This document shows, piece after piece, positions 17,565 through 26,161 of a stretch of 64,000 nt of DNA (its first letter is position 1; every line of letters begins with the position of its first letter). The notes beneath the pieces were generated by a model. That model searched no databases. It was not told the origin of the DNA and saw nothing but the letters and a program-made list of their open reading frames with translations. Source of the DNA: Pseudoneobacillus rhizosphaerae (lineage in GTDB: Bacteria; Bacillota; Bacilli; Bacillales; Cytobacillaceae); NCBI RefSeq assembly GCF_917563885.1, contig NZ_CAKJTG010000008.1:1-64000 (forward strand), given 5' to 3'. The position numbers and the translations under genes were made by a program.

Positions 17565-18251
17565 ATGAATTTGAAAAAAGTACAAAACGTGATGATTAAA
17601 GGTACAAAAGATGGACTTACATTACATCTCGATGATTCTTGTTCCTACCATGAATTAATGAAAGAGCTAGATGATAAATTGTCCGCGAGTTTACGGTCTC
17701 AAGATGATCGACCGTTAATTACTGTTAAAGTAAAAGTAGGGAATCGCTACTTATCTGAGGATCAAAAAGAAGAGATACGTAGCTTAATTCGTCAGAAAAA
17801 AAATCTAGTTGTCGAAACCATTGAATCAAATGTGATAACTGTTGATGAAGCAGAGAAAATAAAAGGTAAATCTGAAATTGTGACAGTTTCGAGAATTATT
17901 CGCTCAGGTCAGGTTTTAGAAGTTGATGGTGACTTATTATTAATTGGTGATGTGAATCCAGGTGCAACGGTAATGGCAGGTGGAAACATTTTTATTATGG
18001 GATCACTTAGAGGAATTGCTCATGCAGGTTTCCGTGGTGACGAGACGGCGGTAATTGTTGCTTCCCATATGAATCCGTCTCAATTACGAATTAGTCAGTA
18101 TATTAATCGTGCTCCTGAGCATGTGAAGGATGACGTTGGACGAGAAATGGAATGTGCATACATTGATGATAATAATCAAATAATTGTTGATAGATTACAA
18201 GTTTTAATGCGTTTAAGACCTAATTTAACGAGATTCGAAGGGGGACGCTAA
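17565..18251 (+). CDS. minC: Septum site-determining protein MinC
   Basis: MinC inhibits FtsZ assembly away from midcell. The 228-residue protein has the N-terminal FtsZ-interacting domain (about 1-100) and the C-terminal right-handed beta-helix, visible as Gly-Asp-Val-Asn-Pro-Gly-Ala and a Gly-Gly-Asn-Ile-x-Ile-x-Gly-Ser-Leu-x-Gly pattern, which binds MinD. The start ATG 17565 follows a GAGGTGAC site. minD starts 1 nt after its stop codon. Confidence 0.96.
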   Translation: MNLKKVQNVMIKGTKDGLTLHLDDSCSYHELMKELDDKLSASLRSQDDRPLITVKVKVGNRYLSEDQKEEIRSLIRQKKNLVVETIESNVITVDEAEKIKGKSEIVTVSRIIRSGQVLEVDGDLLLIGDVNPGATVMAGGNIFIMGSLRGIAHAGFRGDETAVIVASHMNPSQLRISQYINRAPEHVKDDVGREMECAYIDDNNQIIVDRLQVLMRLRPNLTRFEGGR

Positions 18252-18252
18252 A

Positions 18253-19056
18253 GTGGGAGAGGCAATAGTAGTTACATCAGGTAAAGGCGGGGTTGGCAAA
18301 ACCACAACATCTGCTAATTTAGGTACATCTTTGGCCCTACAAGGCAAGCGTGTTTGTTTAGTTGACACGGATATCGGTCTTCGTAATTTAGACGTGGTCA
18401 TGGGCCTTGAAAACCGGATCATCTATGATTTAGTGGATGTAGTTGAGGAGCGGTGTAAAATTCATCAAGCACTTGTAAAAGACAAGCGGTTTGAGGATTT
18501 ACTTTACTTGTTACCAGCTGCTCAAACAACAGACAAAAATGCTGTTACTCCAACTCAAATGAAAAAGTTGATTGAAGAACTAAAACAAGAATTCGATTAT
18601 ATCGTCATTGATTGTCCTGCCGGAATTGAACAAGGGTTTAAAAATGCAGTTGCAGGAGCTGACAAAGCGATTGTTGTAACAACTCCTGAGGTTTCGGCCG
18701 TACGTGATGCGGATCGAATAATTGGTCTGTTAGAGAAAGAAGAAAATGTCGAACCAGCAAAGCTTGTTATCAATCGTATTCGAAATCATATGATGAAAAA
18801 TGGGGACATGCTGGATGTAGATGAAATTACTACCCATCTTTCTATTGAATTAATCGGTATCGTAGCGGATGACGATGAAGTGATTAAAGCGTCAAATCAT
18901 GGAGAGCCAATTGCGCTTAACCCAAATAGCAAAGCATCCATTTCCTATCGCAATATTGCTCGCAGAATTTTAGGCGAATCCATTCCACTTGAATCATTAG
19001 AAACTGATTCTAAAGGTGTTTTTACAAAAATTAAAAAATTCTTCGGAGTTCGCTAA
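18253..19056 (+). CDS. minD: Septum site-determining ATPase MinD
   Basis: MinD is a membrane-binding ParA-family ATPase that recruits MinC. The 267-residue sequence has the deviant Walker A Gly-Lys-Gly-Gly-Val-Gly-Lys-Thr-Thr (about residues 10-18), the Asp-Cys-Pro-Ala-Gly switch and a C-terminal amphipathic helix ending Lys-Lys-Phe-Phe-Gly-Val. GTG 18253 follows GAAGGGGGA by 5 nt. A perfect terminator follows, ending the mre-min unit. MinE is absent, as usual in Bacillaceae. Confidence 0.97.
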   Translation: MGEAIVVTSGKGGVGKTTTSANLGTSLALQGKRVCLVDTDIGLRNLDVVMGLENRIIYDLVDVVEERCKIHQALVKDKRFEDLLYLLPAAQTTDKNAVTPTQMKKLIEELKQEFDYIVIDCPAGIEQGFKNAVAGADKAIVVTTPEVSAVRDADRIIGLLEKEENVEPAKLVINRIRNHMMKNGDMLDVDEITTHLSIELIGIVADDDEVIKASNHGEPIALNPNSKASISYRNIARRILGESIPLESLETDSKGVFTKIKKFFGVR

Positions 19057-19090
19057 GACTAGGCTCAATCGCCTAGTCTTTTTATTTATT
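19055..19090 (+). terminator. Terminator after minD
   Basis: AAGACTAGGC (19055-19064) pairs perfectly with GCCTAGTCTT (19071-19080) around a 6-nt loop, followed by TTTATTTATT. It overlaps the minD stop codon. Confidence 0.93.
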
Positions 19091-19166
19091 AAAAAATCAT
19101 TCTGTCATACTCTTGTCCGACAACTCATAAACTTGTACAAATGCGAAAAAAGGGTTGGGTGGGAAA

Positions 19167-19931
19167 ATGTCTAGAGCTGATGAAATCCGGAAAAGGATTG
19201 CTAAACGAAAGAGAACGCGGGAGCAGACACCAACAAGGACACCATTATGGGCCACAGATGAGGAACGTTATGGCTTTGAAAAAATCTCCTCCTTTGAGGC
19301 AGGACCTGATGAGGGAACTCATCCTCTTTTCAATAAAGAATTATTTGTTTTTAAAATATTAGCCTCTGTTTGTTTAGTATTAATCGTCGGGATATTATTT
19401 AAAAATGAAAATCCTACATTTCAAAAGGCTAGAGATGTTGTAAATAACACGATGGAAACCGATTTTCAATTTGCGGCTGTTTCAGATTGGTATGAAACAA
19501 AGTTTGGCAAACCGCTTGCACTATTGCCTTTTTTAGAGGACGAACCGAAACCAAACGACACGCTTGATGAAACACAATATGCGTTGCCTGCCTCTGGTAG
19601 AATTATCGAGGACTTTTCTCAAAACGGTCAAGGCATTATGATTGAGACTAATAAAGATGCAGCTGTTAATGCGCTACAAGAAGGCATGGTTAGATTTGCT
19701 GGTGTGAAAGAGGGAATTGGTAAAACTGTTGTCGTTCAACATACAGACAAGAGTGAAACCTGGTACGGAAACTTAGCAACGATTGAAGTAAGACTATATG
19801 ATTTTATTGCTAAAGATACAAAGCTTGGTGTTGCAAGTAGTACGGAAGATCAAACACATTCATCCTTTTATTTAGCTGTTAAAAAGGATAATGATTTTAT
19901 CGATCCTAGACAGGTGATACGTTTTGAGTAA
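19167..19931 (+). CDS. spoIVFA: Stage IV sporulation protein FA
   Basis: SpoIVFA holds the SpoIVFB protease in an inactive complex in the outer forespore membrane until signalled. The 254-residue protein begins Met-Ser-Arg-Ala-Asp-Glu-Ile-Arg-Lys-Arg, close to the B. subtilis start. It has one membrane segment (about 62-82) and a C-terminal degenerate M23/LytM-like domain with Val-Gln-His and a terminal Asp-Pro-Arg-Gln-Val-Ile. ATG 19167 was preferred over an upstream TTG at 19155 because it matches the family N-terminus. It overlaps spoIVFB by 8 nt. Confidence 0.93.
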   Translation: MSRADEIRKRIAKRKRTREQTPTRTPLWATDEERYGFEKISSFEAGPDEGTHPLFNKELFVFKILASVCLVLIVGILFKNENPTFQKARDVVNNTMETDFQFAAVSDWYETKFGKPLALLPFLEDEPKPNDTLDETQYALPASGRIIEDFSQNGQGIMIETNKDAAVNALQEGMVRFAGVKEGIGKTVVVQHTDKSETWYGNLATIEVRLYDFIAKDTKLGVASSTEDQTHSSFYLAVKKDNDFIDPRQVIRFE

Positions 19932-20790
19932 TGTTCGCTCGTTAATTCAAAAAATATATATCCATCCGCTATTGTGGATAGTCATTCTTTTCGCTGTAGC
20001 AACCGCCCATTTCATGGAACTATGCCTATTATTGCTGATCATTTTTGTTCATGAGATGGGCCATGTGGTTGCTGCATCTTTTTTTTCGTGGCGAATAAAA
20101 AAAATTAGTTTTCTCCCCTTCGGAGGGGTGGCAGAAATTGATGAACATGGAAATCGTCCTTTGAGGGAAGAAGCTATTGTCACGTTAGCTGGACCACTGC
20201 AGCATATTTGGTTAATTGGCGTTGGTTTTCTTCTTGCTGAGTTGGATATCATTTCATTAGATTTATTTGAGCTATTTTTTCAATATAATCTAATGGTATT
20301 CATTTTTAATCTACTGCCAATTTGGCCACTTGATGGTGGTAAGATTGTTTTTCTTATGTTCTCCCTTAGGGATTCATTTCCCAATGCGTTTCGCCAAACA
20401 CTGCTAGTATCAATAGGAAGTCTCATTGTATTCACGGTTGCAGTGCTAACCATTTCACCATTTAATTTAAATGTTTGGATTGTTATTACATTCATCATCA
20501 TTTCGTTGTACACGGAATGGAAGCAACAGCCTTATGTGTTTATGCGTTTTTTATTAGAACGATATTATGGCAAAAAGGAAACCTTTCATACTCTTAAGTC
20601 CATTGAAGTAGATGAAGATGAATTCATTTTAGACGTATTAGGTGAATTTCATCGTGGGAAAAAGCATCTAATTGTCATCCATAACAATGGAAAGGAAACA
20701 GGAACATTGGATGAAAATGAACTGTTACATGCCTATTTTGCTGAGAAGCAAGTCAATGCCAAAATAAGCGACCTCCTTTTTTTATATTAA
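19924..20790 (+). CDS. spoIVFB: Pro-SigK processing intramembrane metalloprotease SpoIVFB
   Basis: This site-2-type protease cleaves pro-SigK in the mother cell. The 288-residue protein has the zinc motif His43-Glu44-Met-Gly-His47 and the third ligand region Leu-Asp137-Gly-Gly-Lys, at the same positions as I recall for the B. subtilis enzyme. About six membrane segments are followed by a C-terminal CBS-like ATP-sensing domain. The TTG start is supported by AGGTGA 6 nt upstream inside spoIVFA. BofA is not in this window. Confidence 0.96.
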   Translation: MSNVRSLIQKIYIHPLLWIVILFAVATAHFMELCLLLLIIFVHEMGHVVAASFFSWRIKKISFLPFGGVAEIDEHGNRPLREEAIVTLAGPLQHIWLIGVGFLLAELDIISLDLFELFFQYNLMVFIFNLLPIWPLDGGKIVFLMFSLRDSFPNAFRQTLLVSIGSLIVFTVAVLTISPFNLNVWIVITFIIISLYTEWKQQPYVFMRFLLERYYGKKETFHTLKSIEVDEDEFILDVLGEFHRGKKHLIVIHNNGKETGTLDENELLHAYFAEKQVNAKISDLLFLY

Positions 20791-20836
20791 GTTTTGATAT
20801 AATAGGATTACTAAGTAAAAAAGCGAGGATAATGTT

Positions 20837-22291
20837 TTGGTGAAAATAATTGTCAATTACGCCACTTCTGAAAAAAGATATGTGTTTATTGAAAGCAAAA
20901 AAGTAACGAAGCTCTTTGTGGACCAACCGATTCAACAATCATTAGTTGGAAATATATATTTAGGGATTGTAACAAAGGTATTACCAGGAATGAACGCTGC
21001 ATTTATTGATATTGGTGAGGAAAAACAGGGCTTCCTTCATCGGGATAAATTAGCTTCCTTTATTCAAGCTTCTAAAGATAACCAACAAAAGCCGATTTCC
21101 TCGTTTGTACATCAAGGTGAACGAATAGTAGTTCAAGTAGAGAAGGATCCAACTGGAACGAAGGGGCCACGTCTAACGGGTGTCCCTGAACTTCAAGGTG
21201 AAAATTTGATTTACATGCCACATGGTGGATTCGTAGCAACCTCTCAAAAAATCGATAGCTCGTTAAAGCGAGATGAATTAAAAGCATTTGGTGAGAGCCT
21301 TGTTGAACAGCAGGAAGGATTAATTTTTCGAACGAATAGCGCAAAGGCAAATACAGCTGAAATTGAAGTAGAATTAAGCGAGTTGCGACAGAAATATAAA
21401 CTCCTTCAAAAAGAGGCGATATTGTGTAGAGGGCCGCAGCTATTAGAAAGGAAGGACCTATTTCTTTCCCAACTGGCTGATGACCTAAACACAGTGTCAG
21501 AAGGCGAGCTATGGGTCGATGAATTGAGCCTAAAGCAAGAGCTAGCTAAAATTCTTTCTCAAAAACGCTTAGAAGGCAAAATCTCCCTTCATTTCTATCA
21601 TGAGAAGGAGAATATTTTTTCGGCAATGGCAGTTGCGAATGAAGTTGAAAAGGCGCTAAAGCGTGTTGTTTGGTTGGATTCAGGTGCATGCATCGTCTTT
21701 GATGAGACAGAAGCCCTTACGGTTATTGATGTAAATAGTGGGAAATTTGTTGGTAAAACGAATCGAGAGCGTACCGTTCATCAGGTCAATATTGAAGCAG
21801 CTGTTGAAGCAGCACGACAAATTACACTTCGTGATCTTGGCGGAATGATCTTAATTGATTTTATTGATATGAAGCATGATAGTGAGCGTGATAGCATAAT
21901 CAATGTGTTGGAGAAGGCATTAAAAAAGGATAGTAAAAAAACAAGAATTATTGGATTTACCGAATTAGGAATTCTACAGCTAACGAGAAGGAAAACAAAA
22001 CCAAGTTTTTCTGAAACATTGCATCAAAAGTGTACGACCTGTGGCGGAACCGGAAGGGTATATAGCGCAGAATCTGTTGCCTTTCAGCTTGAACGTGAAT
22101 TATGGGAATACCGAAATACTGATTGTGAAGTCATAGAAGTGACCACAACAGAAGCCGTTTATGGTTTATTTAGCTGTGAGCAAGCTATTCATTTGGAGCG
22201 ACTAGAGGAAACAACTGGAATTAAGATTCGATTCTCGTGTGTGGAGAATTGTAAGCCATTTTATGAAATAACGAAGCTGGGCTCTCTCTAG
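20837..22291 (+). CDS. rng: Ribonuclease G/E family endoribonuclease
   Basis: RNase G/E enzymes cut 5'-monophosphate RNA in decay and rRNA maturation. The 484-residue protein has an S1-like N-terminal part, the catalytic segments Val-Ile-Asp-Val-Asn-Ser-Gly-Lys and Leu-Ile-Asp-Phe-Ile-Asp-Met, and the zinc-link motif Cys-x-x-Cys-Gly-Gly-Thr-Gly. B. subtilis lacks this enzyme and relies on RNase Y and J, but other Bacillaceae carry it between spoIVFB and rplU, as here. The start may be TTG 20837 or the next codon GTG 20840 after GCGAGGA. Confidence 0.93.
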   Translation: MVKIIVNYATSEKRYVFIESKKVTKLFVDQPIQQSLVGNIYLGIVTKVLPGMNAAFIDIGEEKQGFLHRDKLASFIQASKDNQQKPISSFVHQGERIVVQVEKDPTGTKGPRLTGVPELQGENLIYMPHGGFVATSQKIDSSLKRDELKAFGESLVEQQEGLIFRTNSAKANTAEIEVELSELRQKYKLLQKEAILCRGPQLLERKDLFLSQLADDLNTVSEGELWVDELSLKQELAKILSQKRLEGKISLHFYHEKENIFSAMAVANEVEKALKRVVWLDSGACIVFDETEALTVIDVNSGKFVGKTNRERTVHQVNIEAAVEAARQITLRDLGGMILIDFIDMKHDSERDSIINVLEKALKKDSKKTRIIGFTELGILQLTRRKTKPSFSETLHQKCTTCGGTGRVYSAESVAFQLERELWEYRNTDCEVIEVTTTEAVYGLFSCEQAIHLERLEETTGIKIRFSCVENCKPFYEITKLGSL

Positions 22292-22311
22292 TGATAGGGA
22301 GAGTTTTTTTT
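22282..22311 (+). terminator. Terminator overlapping the rng stop
   Basis: CTCTCTCTA (22282-22290) pairs with TAGGGAGAG (22295-22303) with one G-U, around a GTGA loop, followed by eight T residues. Confidence 0.88.
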
Positions 22312-22323
22312 GCTTATAAAACT

Positions 22324-22398
22324 GGATAGTGGGTTTTACTCCCGGATAATAGGTTTTTACTCCCGCATAATCCAAATTACTCCCGCATAACCCAAATT
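22324..22398 (+). repeat. Intergenic tandem repeat, about 20-21 nt period
   Basis: TTACTCCCG recurs at 22336, 22357 and 22377, each followed by G/CATAA(T/C). An earlier half unit GGATAGTGGG begins at 22324. The array lies between the rng terminator and the rplU promoter and does not encode a protein. Confidence 0.75.
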
Positions 22399-22427
22399 CA
22401 TCACCACAGAATTTGCCTAAATTGTTA

Positions 22428-22457
22428 TTGACATAAACCCCAAAAATATGATAGGAT
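22428..22457 (+). promoter_or_regulatory. SigA promoter of rplU
   Basis: A perfect TTGACA (22428-22433) and TAGGAT (22452-22457) are 18 nt apart. Transcription would start near 22464, just ahead of the L21 leader. Confidence 0.6.
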
Positions 22458-22467
22458 TCTTATGTTA

Positions 22468-22575
22468 TGTTTGTAGCGCACCCGTGCTACAACCGCTCAA
22501 AGTAGGTAATAAGTTTTTGCTTTAATAGCAAAACGCCTGCAAATGGCGAGTCTGAGTCTAATGAGGAGGTGCAAG
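22468..22575 (+). ncRNA. Ribosomal protein L21 leader
   Basis: The roughly 105-nt untranslated leader before rplU has the position and look of the Firmicutes L21 leader family (Rfam L21_leader). It starts with a hairpin, GTAGCGC pairing with GTGCTAC (22472-22489), and ends at the AGGAGGTG ribosome binding site. The family is thought to let L21 or a partner control the operon. The match is from recognition of position and structure, not from a covariance search. Confidence 0.75.
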
Positions 22576-22576
22576 T

Positions 22577-22885
22577 ATGTACGCAATTATCGAAACTGGT
22601 GGGAAGCAAATCAAGGTAGAAGAAGGACAAGCAATCTACATTGAAAAGCTAAACGTTGAAGCTGGTGAAACGGTTACTTTTGACAAAGTTCTTTTTGTTG
22701 GTGGTGAAACAGTTAAAGTTGGTAGCCCAGTAGTGGCTGGAGCAACTGTTACTGCTAAAGTTGAAAAGCAAGGTCGTCAAAAGAAACTTATCGTTTTCAA
22801 GTATAAGGCGAAGAAGAACTACAAGAAAAAGCAAGGTCATCGTCAGCCATATACTAAAGTTGTCATTGAAAAAATCAACGCTTAA
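22577..22885 (+). CDS. rplU: 50S ribosomal protein L21
   Basis: The 102-residue protein begins [11 protein letters not shown], the invariant L21 start. It ends with the basic [12 protein letters not shown] segment that binds 23S rRNA. The ribosome binding site is AGGAGGTG. It is first in the rplU-prp-rpmA unit. Confidence 0.99.
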   Translation: MYAIIETGGKQIKVEEGQAIYIEKLNVEAGETVTFDKVLFVGGETVKVGSPVVAGATVTAKVEKQGRQKKLIVFKYKAKKNYKKKQGHRQPYTKVVIEKINA

Positions 22886-22903
22886 TTAGGGGATTGAACA
22901 CAG

Positions 22904-23236
22904 ATGATTCAAGTAACGATTTATCGTTTGGAATCCGGTCTGATTCAAGCATTTACTTTAAGTGGGCATGCCGATTACGCAAAAAGAGGTCGTGACCTAG
23001 TCTGTGCAGGTGTATCAGCAGTTTCTTTTGGAACGGTTAATGCGATTGAAGCATTAGCAGGCTTTGAGCCGAGAGCAGAACAAGGAAAGGATGGCTTTCT
23101 TCGCTGTGAATTTCCAATGGATTTACCAGAGGAAACACAAAAGAAAGTACAACTCTTGCTAGAAGGTATGATTGTTTCATTGCAAACGATCGAAAAAGAC
23201 TACGGAAAACACATAAAAATTACCTTCCAAAAATAG
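22904..23236 (+). CDS. prp: Ribosomal-processing cysteine protease Prp
   Basis: Prp removes the N-terminal extension of L27 in Firmicutes, an essential step in S. aureus. The 110-residue protein has the catalytic His22 (Gly-His-Ala) and Cys34 (Leu-Val-Cys-Ala-Gly), the spacing known for the family. It lies between rplU and rpmA, matching ysxB of B. subtilis. Its expected substrate, an L27 with a Leu-Gln-Phe-Phe-Ala-Ser-Lys-Lys-Gly start, is encoded next. Confidence 0.96.
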   Translation: MIQVTIYRLESGLIQAFTLSGHADYAKRGRDLVCAGVSAVSFGTVNAIEALAGFEPRAEQGKDGFLRCEFPMDLPEETQKKVQLLLEGMIVSLQTIEKDYGKHIKITFQK

Positions 23237-23248
23237 GTGGTGGAACAA

Positions 23249-23539
23249 ATGTTAAGATTAGATCTTCAGTTTTTCGCATCGAAAAAAGGGGTAGGTTCAA
23301 CTAGAAATGGTCGTGATTCTCACTCCAAACGCCTTGGTGCGAAAGCAGCAGACGGTCAAACTGTATCTGGCGGTTCAATTCTTTATCGCCAACGTGGTAC
23401 AAAAATTTACGCTGGTGTAAATGTTGGACGTGGTGGAGATGACACACTATTCGCGAAAGTTGAAGGTGTTGTTAAATTCGAACGCCTTGGTCGTGACCGC
23501 AAGCAAGTTAGCGTATATCCAGTAGCACAAGAAGCGTAA
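23249..23539 (+). CDS. rpmA: 50S ribosomal protein L27 with cleavable N-terminus
   Basis: The 96-residue protein starts Met-Leu-Arg-Leu-Asp-Leu-Gln-Phe-Phe followed by Ala-Ser-Lys-Lys-Gly, so Prp would remove the first nine residues to expose the tail that reaches the peptidyl transferase centre. ATG 23249 is 5 nt after AGGTGGTGG; the upstream GTG codons at 23237 and 23240 lie in that site. Confidence 0.98.
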   Translation: MLRLDLQFFASKKGVGSTRNGRDSHSKRLGAKAADGQTVSGGSILYRQRGTKIYAGVNVGRGGDDTLFAKVEGVVKFERLGRDRKQVSVYPVAQEA

Positions 23540-23547
23540 GCTTTAAG

Positions 23548-23582
23548 AAAAAACCCTAACCTAAATAGGTTAGGGTTTTTTT
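23548..23582 (+). terminator. Terminator after rpmA
   Basis: CCCTAACCTA (23554-23563) pairs with TAGGTTAGGG (23566-23575). It is flanked by an A run on the left and seven T residues on the right. Confidence 0.93.
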
Positions 23583-23613
23583 AGGCCTTTTTAGTTACGA
23601 CTACTCGCTTTTT

Positions 23614-23622
23614 TGATATACT
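23614..23622 (+). promoter_or_regulatory. Candidate extended -10 promoter for spo0B-obg
   Basis: TGATATACT at 23614-23622 fits an extended -10 element. The -35 position is poor. It lies 48 nt before spo0B and just after the rpmA terminator. Confidence 0.4.
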
Positions 23623-23670
23623 ATTAGGCAAGCAGTCTTCTGCCACAAAAATAGGTGTGGGAGTAATCTT

Positions 23671-24201
23671 ATGGAGAATAATTGGGATGTTGTCAAGGTG
23701 TTGCGCTATGCACGACACGATTGGCTAAATAAAATTCAGCTTATTAAGGGAAATTTATCATTAAATCGCCTCGAAAGAGCACAAGATATAATAGACGAGA
23801 TAGTAATGGAAGCCCAACAGGAAGCACGGTTATCGAATTTAAACCTTCCTCAATTTGCTGGCCTTCTTTTGATTACAAACTGGAAGCAAAATTATTTTCA
23901 ATTGGAATATGAGGTATTAGGTGACAATCTATCGGTGAAGATGGATGATAAACAGCTAACTGATTGGACAAGATCGTTTTTTACTATTTTAAATAACTGT
24001 ATTGAAGCATTTCAGGAAAATCATTTATCACTGTCAATTTTGCCAAATGAGAATCGGGCACAATTCTTTTTTGATTTTTCTGGGACAATTTTAAAACAAG
24101 AAGAGCTTGTAGTATTTTTGAAAGAATCACATGAAGGTGTCATTTTGAAAGAAATCTCAAATACAGAGTTTTCCTTTGAAATGGAATGGTTTAATACATA
24201 A
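23671..24201 (+). CDS. spo0B: Sporulation initiation phosphotransferase Spo0B
   Basis: Spo0B passes phosphate from Spo0F to Spo0A in the sporulation phosphorelay. The 176-residue protein has the phospho-accepting His16 in Arg-His-Asp-Trp-Leu-Asn-Lys-Ile-Gln, inside the helical hairpin used for dimerisation, and a degenerate kinase-like C-terminal domain. It is 111 nt before obg, the same pair as in B. subtilis. The N-terminus is about 14 residues shorter than the B. subtilis protein. Confidence 0.94.
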   Translation: MENNWDVVKVLRYARHDWLNKIQLIKGNLSLNRLERAQDIIDEIVMEAQQEARLSNLNLPQFAGLLLITNWKQNYFQLEYEVLGDNLSVKMDDKQLTDWTRSFFTILNNCIEAFQENHLSLSILPNENRAQFFFDFSGTILKQEELVVFLKESHEGVILKEISNTEFSFEMEWFNT

Positions 24202-24312
24202 AGAAAACTCGCAGACATTTTATTAAAATTAAGCGAGATTTCACTTATGAATTCAGATCAAAATCTGCGATTCTCGTCGTATGATTCGAACTAACAGACG
24301 GGAGGAAAAAAG

Positions 24313-25605
24313 ATGTTCGTCGATCATGTCAAGATTTATGTAAAAGGCGGAGACGGAGGCAATGGAATCGTTGCTTTCCGCAAAGAAAAATATATACCAA
24401 TGGGTGGCCCCGCAGGTGGAGATGGTGGAAGAGGTGCGAATGTTGTTTTCCAGGTAGAGGAAGGCCTACGTACGCTAATGGATTTCCGCTATCAAAGACA
24501 TTTTAAAGCAAGTCGTGGAGAGCACGGAATGTCTAAAAACCAGCATGGTAGAGGTGCTAAAGATATGGTGGTTAAGGTTCCACCAGGTACGGTTGTCATG
24601 GATGCCGAAACGAAAGAAATTATTGCTGATTTGGTTGAACATGGTCAAACAGCTGTTATTGCTAAAGGTGGACGTGGTGGTCGTGGAAATTCGCGCTTTG
24701 CCACACCAGCGAATCCTGCTCCTGAGTTATCTGAAAATGGTGAACCAGGGCAAGAGCGTGAAGTTATTTTAGAATTGAAATTATTAGCAGATGTTGGTTT
24801 AGTTGGCTTCCCAAGTGTTGGAAAATCCACTTTATTATCGGTGGTTTCCTCTGCTAAACCGAAAATTGCTGAATATCATTTTACAACAATTGTTCCTAAC
24901 CTAGGAATGGTCGAAACGGCTGATGGCAGAAGCTTTGTTATGGCTGACTTACCTGGTTTAATTGAAGGGGCTCACTCAGGTGTTGGTCTCGGTCACCAAT
25001 TTTTGCGACATATTGAAAGAACACGAGTTATTGTTCATGTGATTGATATGGCTGCTACCGAGGGAAGAGACCCATACGAAGACTATTTAACGATTAATAA
25101 GGAATTAAAGGAATATAATTTACGTTTGACTGAGCGTCCACAAATTATCGTAGCAAATAAAATGGATATGCCAGAAGCAGAAGAGAATCTGAAAGTTTTC
25201 AAGGAAAAACTAACAGAAGACTATCCGATTTTTCCAATTTCGGCCATTTCAAGCCAAGGACTAAGAGACCTCTTATTTGCGATTGCGAATAAAATTGAAA
25301 CGACTCCTGAATTCCCACTTGTCGAGGAAGAAGTAGAAGACACAGGGGTTCATCGTGTGATGTATAAACATGAAGTGAAGGAACAGAAATTTAAAATAAC
25401 TAGAGGTCCAGATGGAGCATTTGAAGTGTCTGGAGCAGAAGTTGAAAAGCTATTTAGGATGACCAATTTTCAAAGAGAAGAATCGATTAACCGTTTTGCA
25501 CGTCAGCTTCGTGGAATGGGTGTCGATGAAGCTCTTCGCGCGCGTGGAGCAAAAGACGGCGATATCGTAAGACTTCTTGAATTTGAGTTTGAGTTTATTG
25601 AATAG
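24313..25605 (+). CDS. obgE: Ribosome assembly GTPase ObgE/CgtA
   Basis: This essential GTPase acts in 50S maturation and the stress response. The 430-residue protein has the Gly-rich Obg fold (about 1-158), a G domain with Gly-Phe-Pro-Ser-Val-Gly-Lys-Ser near residue 165, Asp-Leu-Pro-Gly and Asn-Lys-Met-Asp motifs, and a C-terminal OCT domain (about 350-430). GGGAGGAAA precedes the ATG. Confidence 0.98.
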   Translation: MFVDHVKIYVKGGDGGNGIVAFRKEKYIPMGGPAGGDGGRGANVVFQVEEGLRTLMDFRYQRHFKASRGEHGMSKNQHGRGAKDMVVKVPPGTVVMDAETKEIIADLVEHGQTAVIAKGGRGGRGNSRFATPANPAPELSENGEPGQEREVILELKLLADVGLVGFPSVGKSTLLSVVSSAKPKIAEYHFTTIVPNLGMVETADGRSFVMADLPGLIEGAHSGVGLGHQFLRHIERTRVIVHVIDMAATEGRDPYEDYLTINKELKEYNLRLTERPQIIVANKMDMPEAEENLKVFKEKLTEDYPIFPISAISSQGLRDLLFAIANKIETTPEFPLVEEEVEDTGVHRVMYKHEVKEQKFKITRGPDGAFEVSGAEVEKLFRMTNFQREESINRFARQLRGMGVDEALRARGAKDGDIVRLLEFEFEFIE

Positions 25606-25642
25606 GTATTTCCCGAATAATTGATGAGAGGAGGGGTGACAG

Positions 25643-26098
25643 TTGCGATCAAATAAAATGGATAAAAAGTTTTATTTAGTACGAGAAGATGTGTTACCAG
25701 AAGCAATGAAAAAAACGATTGATGCAAAGGAATTGATTGATCGGGGTAAAGCTGAATCCATTGGAGATGCGGTTCAAAAGGTTGATTTGAGTAGAAGTGC
25801 ATTCTATAAGTATCGTGACACTGTTTTCCCCTTCTCATCGATTGTAAAGGAAAAATTAATTACTTTATTTTTTTACTTAGAGGATCGATCTGGAACACTT
25901 TCCCAACTGTTAGGAGTGGTTGCTTCTGCAGGCTGTAATGTATTGACTATTCACCAAACCATCCCACTTCAAGGACGTGCAAATGTTACTTTATCATTAA
26001 ATGTTTCGGAGATGGGATTAGGGATTGATGACCTACTATCACAGCTAAGTGAACTTGAATTTGTTGAAAAAGTAGAAGTGCTGGGTTCAGGGGCGTAA
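25643..26098 (+). CDS. pheB: ACT domain protein PheB
   Basis: The 151-residue protein has an N-terminal helical region with an HTH-like look ([12 protein letters not shown]) and a C-terminal ACT domain (about 72-148). B. subtilis PheB sits in the same place, between obg and pheA, and has been annotated as a chorismate mutase-like protein without firm proof. The TTG start follows GGAGGGG by 6 nt. ATG 25658 is in frame but too far from the site. Confidence 0.92.
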   Translation: MRSNKMDKKFYLVREDVLPEAMKKTIDAKELIDRGKAESIGDAVQKVDLSRSAFYKYRDTVFPFSSIVKEKLITLFFYLEDRSGTLSQLLGVVASAGCNVLTIHQTIPLQGRANVTLSLNVSEMGLGIDDLLSQLSELEFVEKVEVLGSGA

Positions 26099-26161
26099 AA
26101 GCATCTGGATACCGGCTCTTTTTAATAATATAGAAATGCAAAAGCAGGGGAGAGACTCAAA

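Noticed and set aside
22324-22398. Possible CRISPR array
   Set aside because: The units are too short, there are no unique spacers of 30 nt or more, and no cas genes occur in the window.
24208-24237. CTCGC/GCGAG inverted repeat after spo0B as a terminator
   Set aside because: The stem is only 5 bp with a 20-nt loop and no T run, and obgE is expected to be co-transcribed with spo0B.
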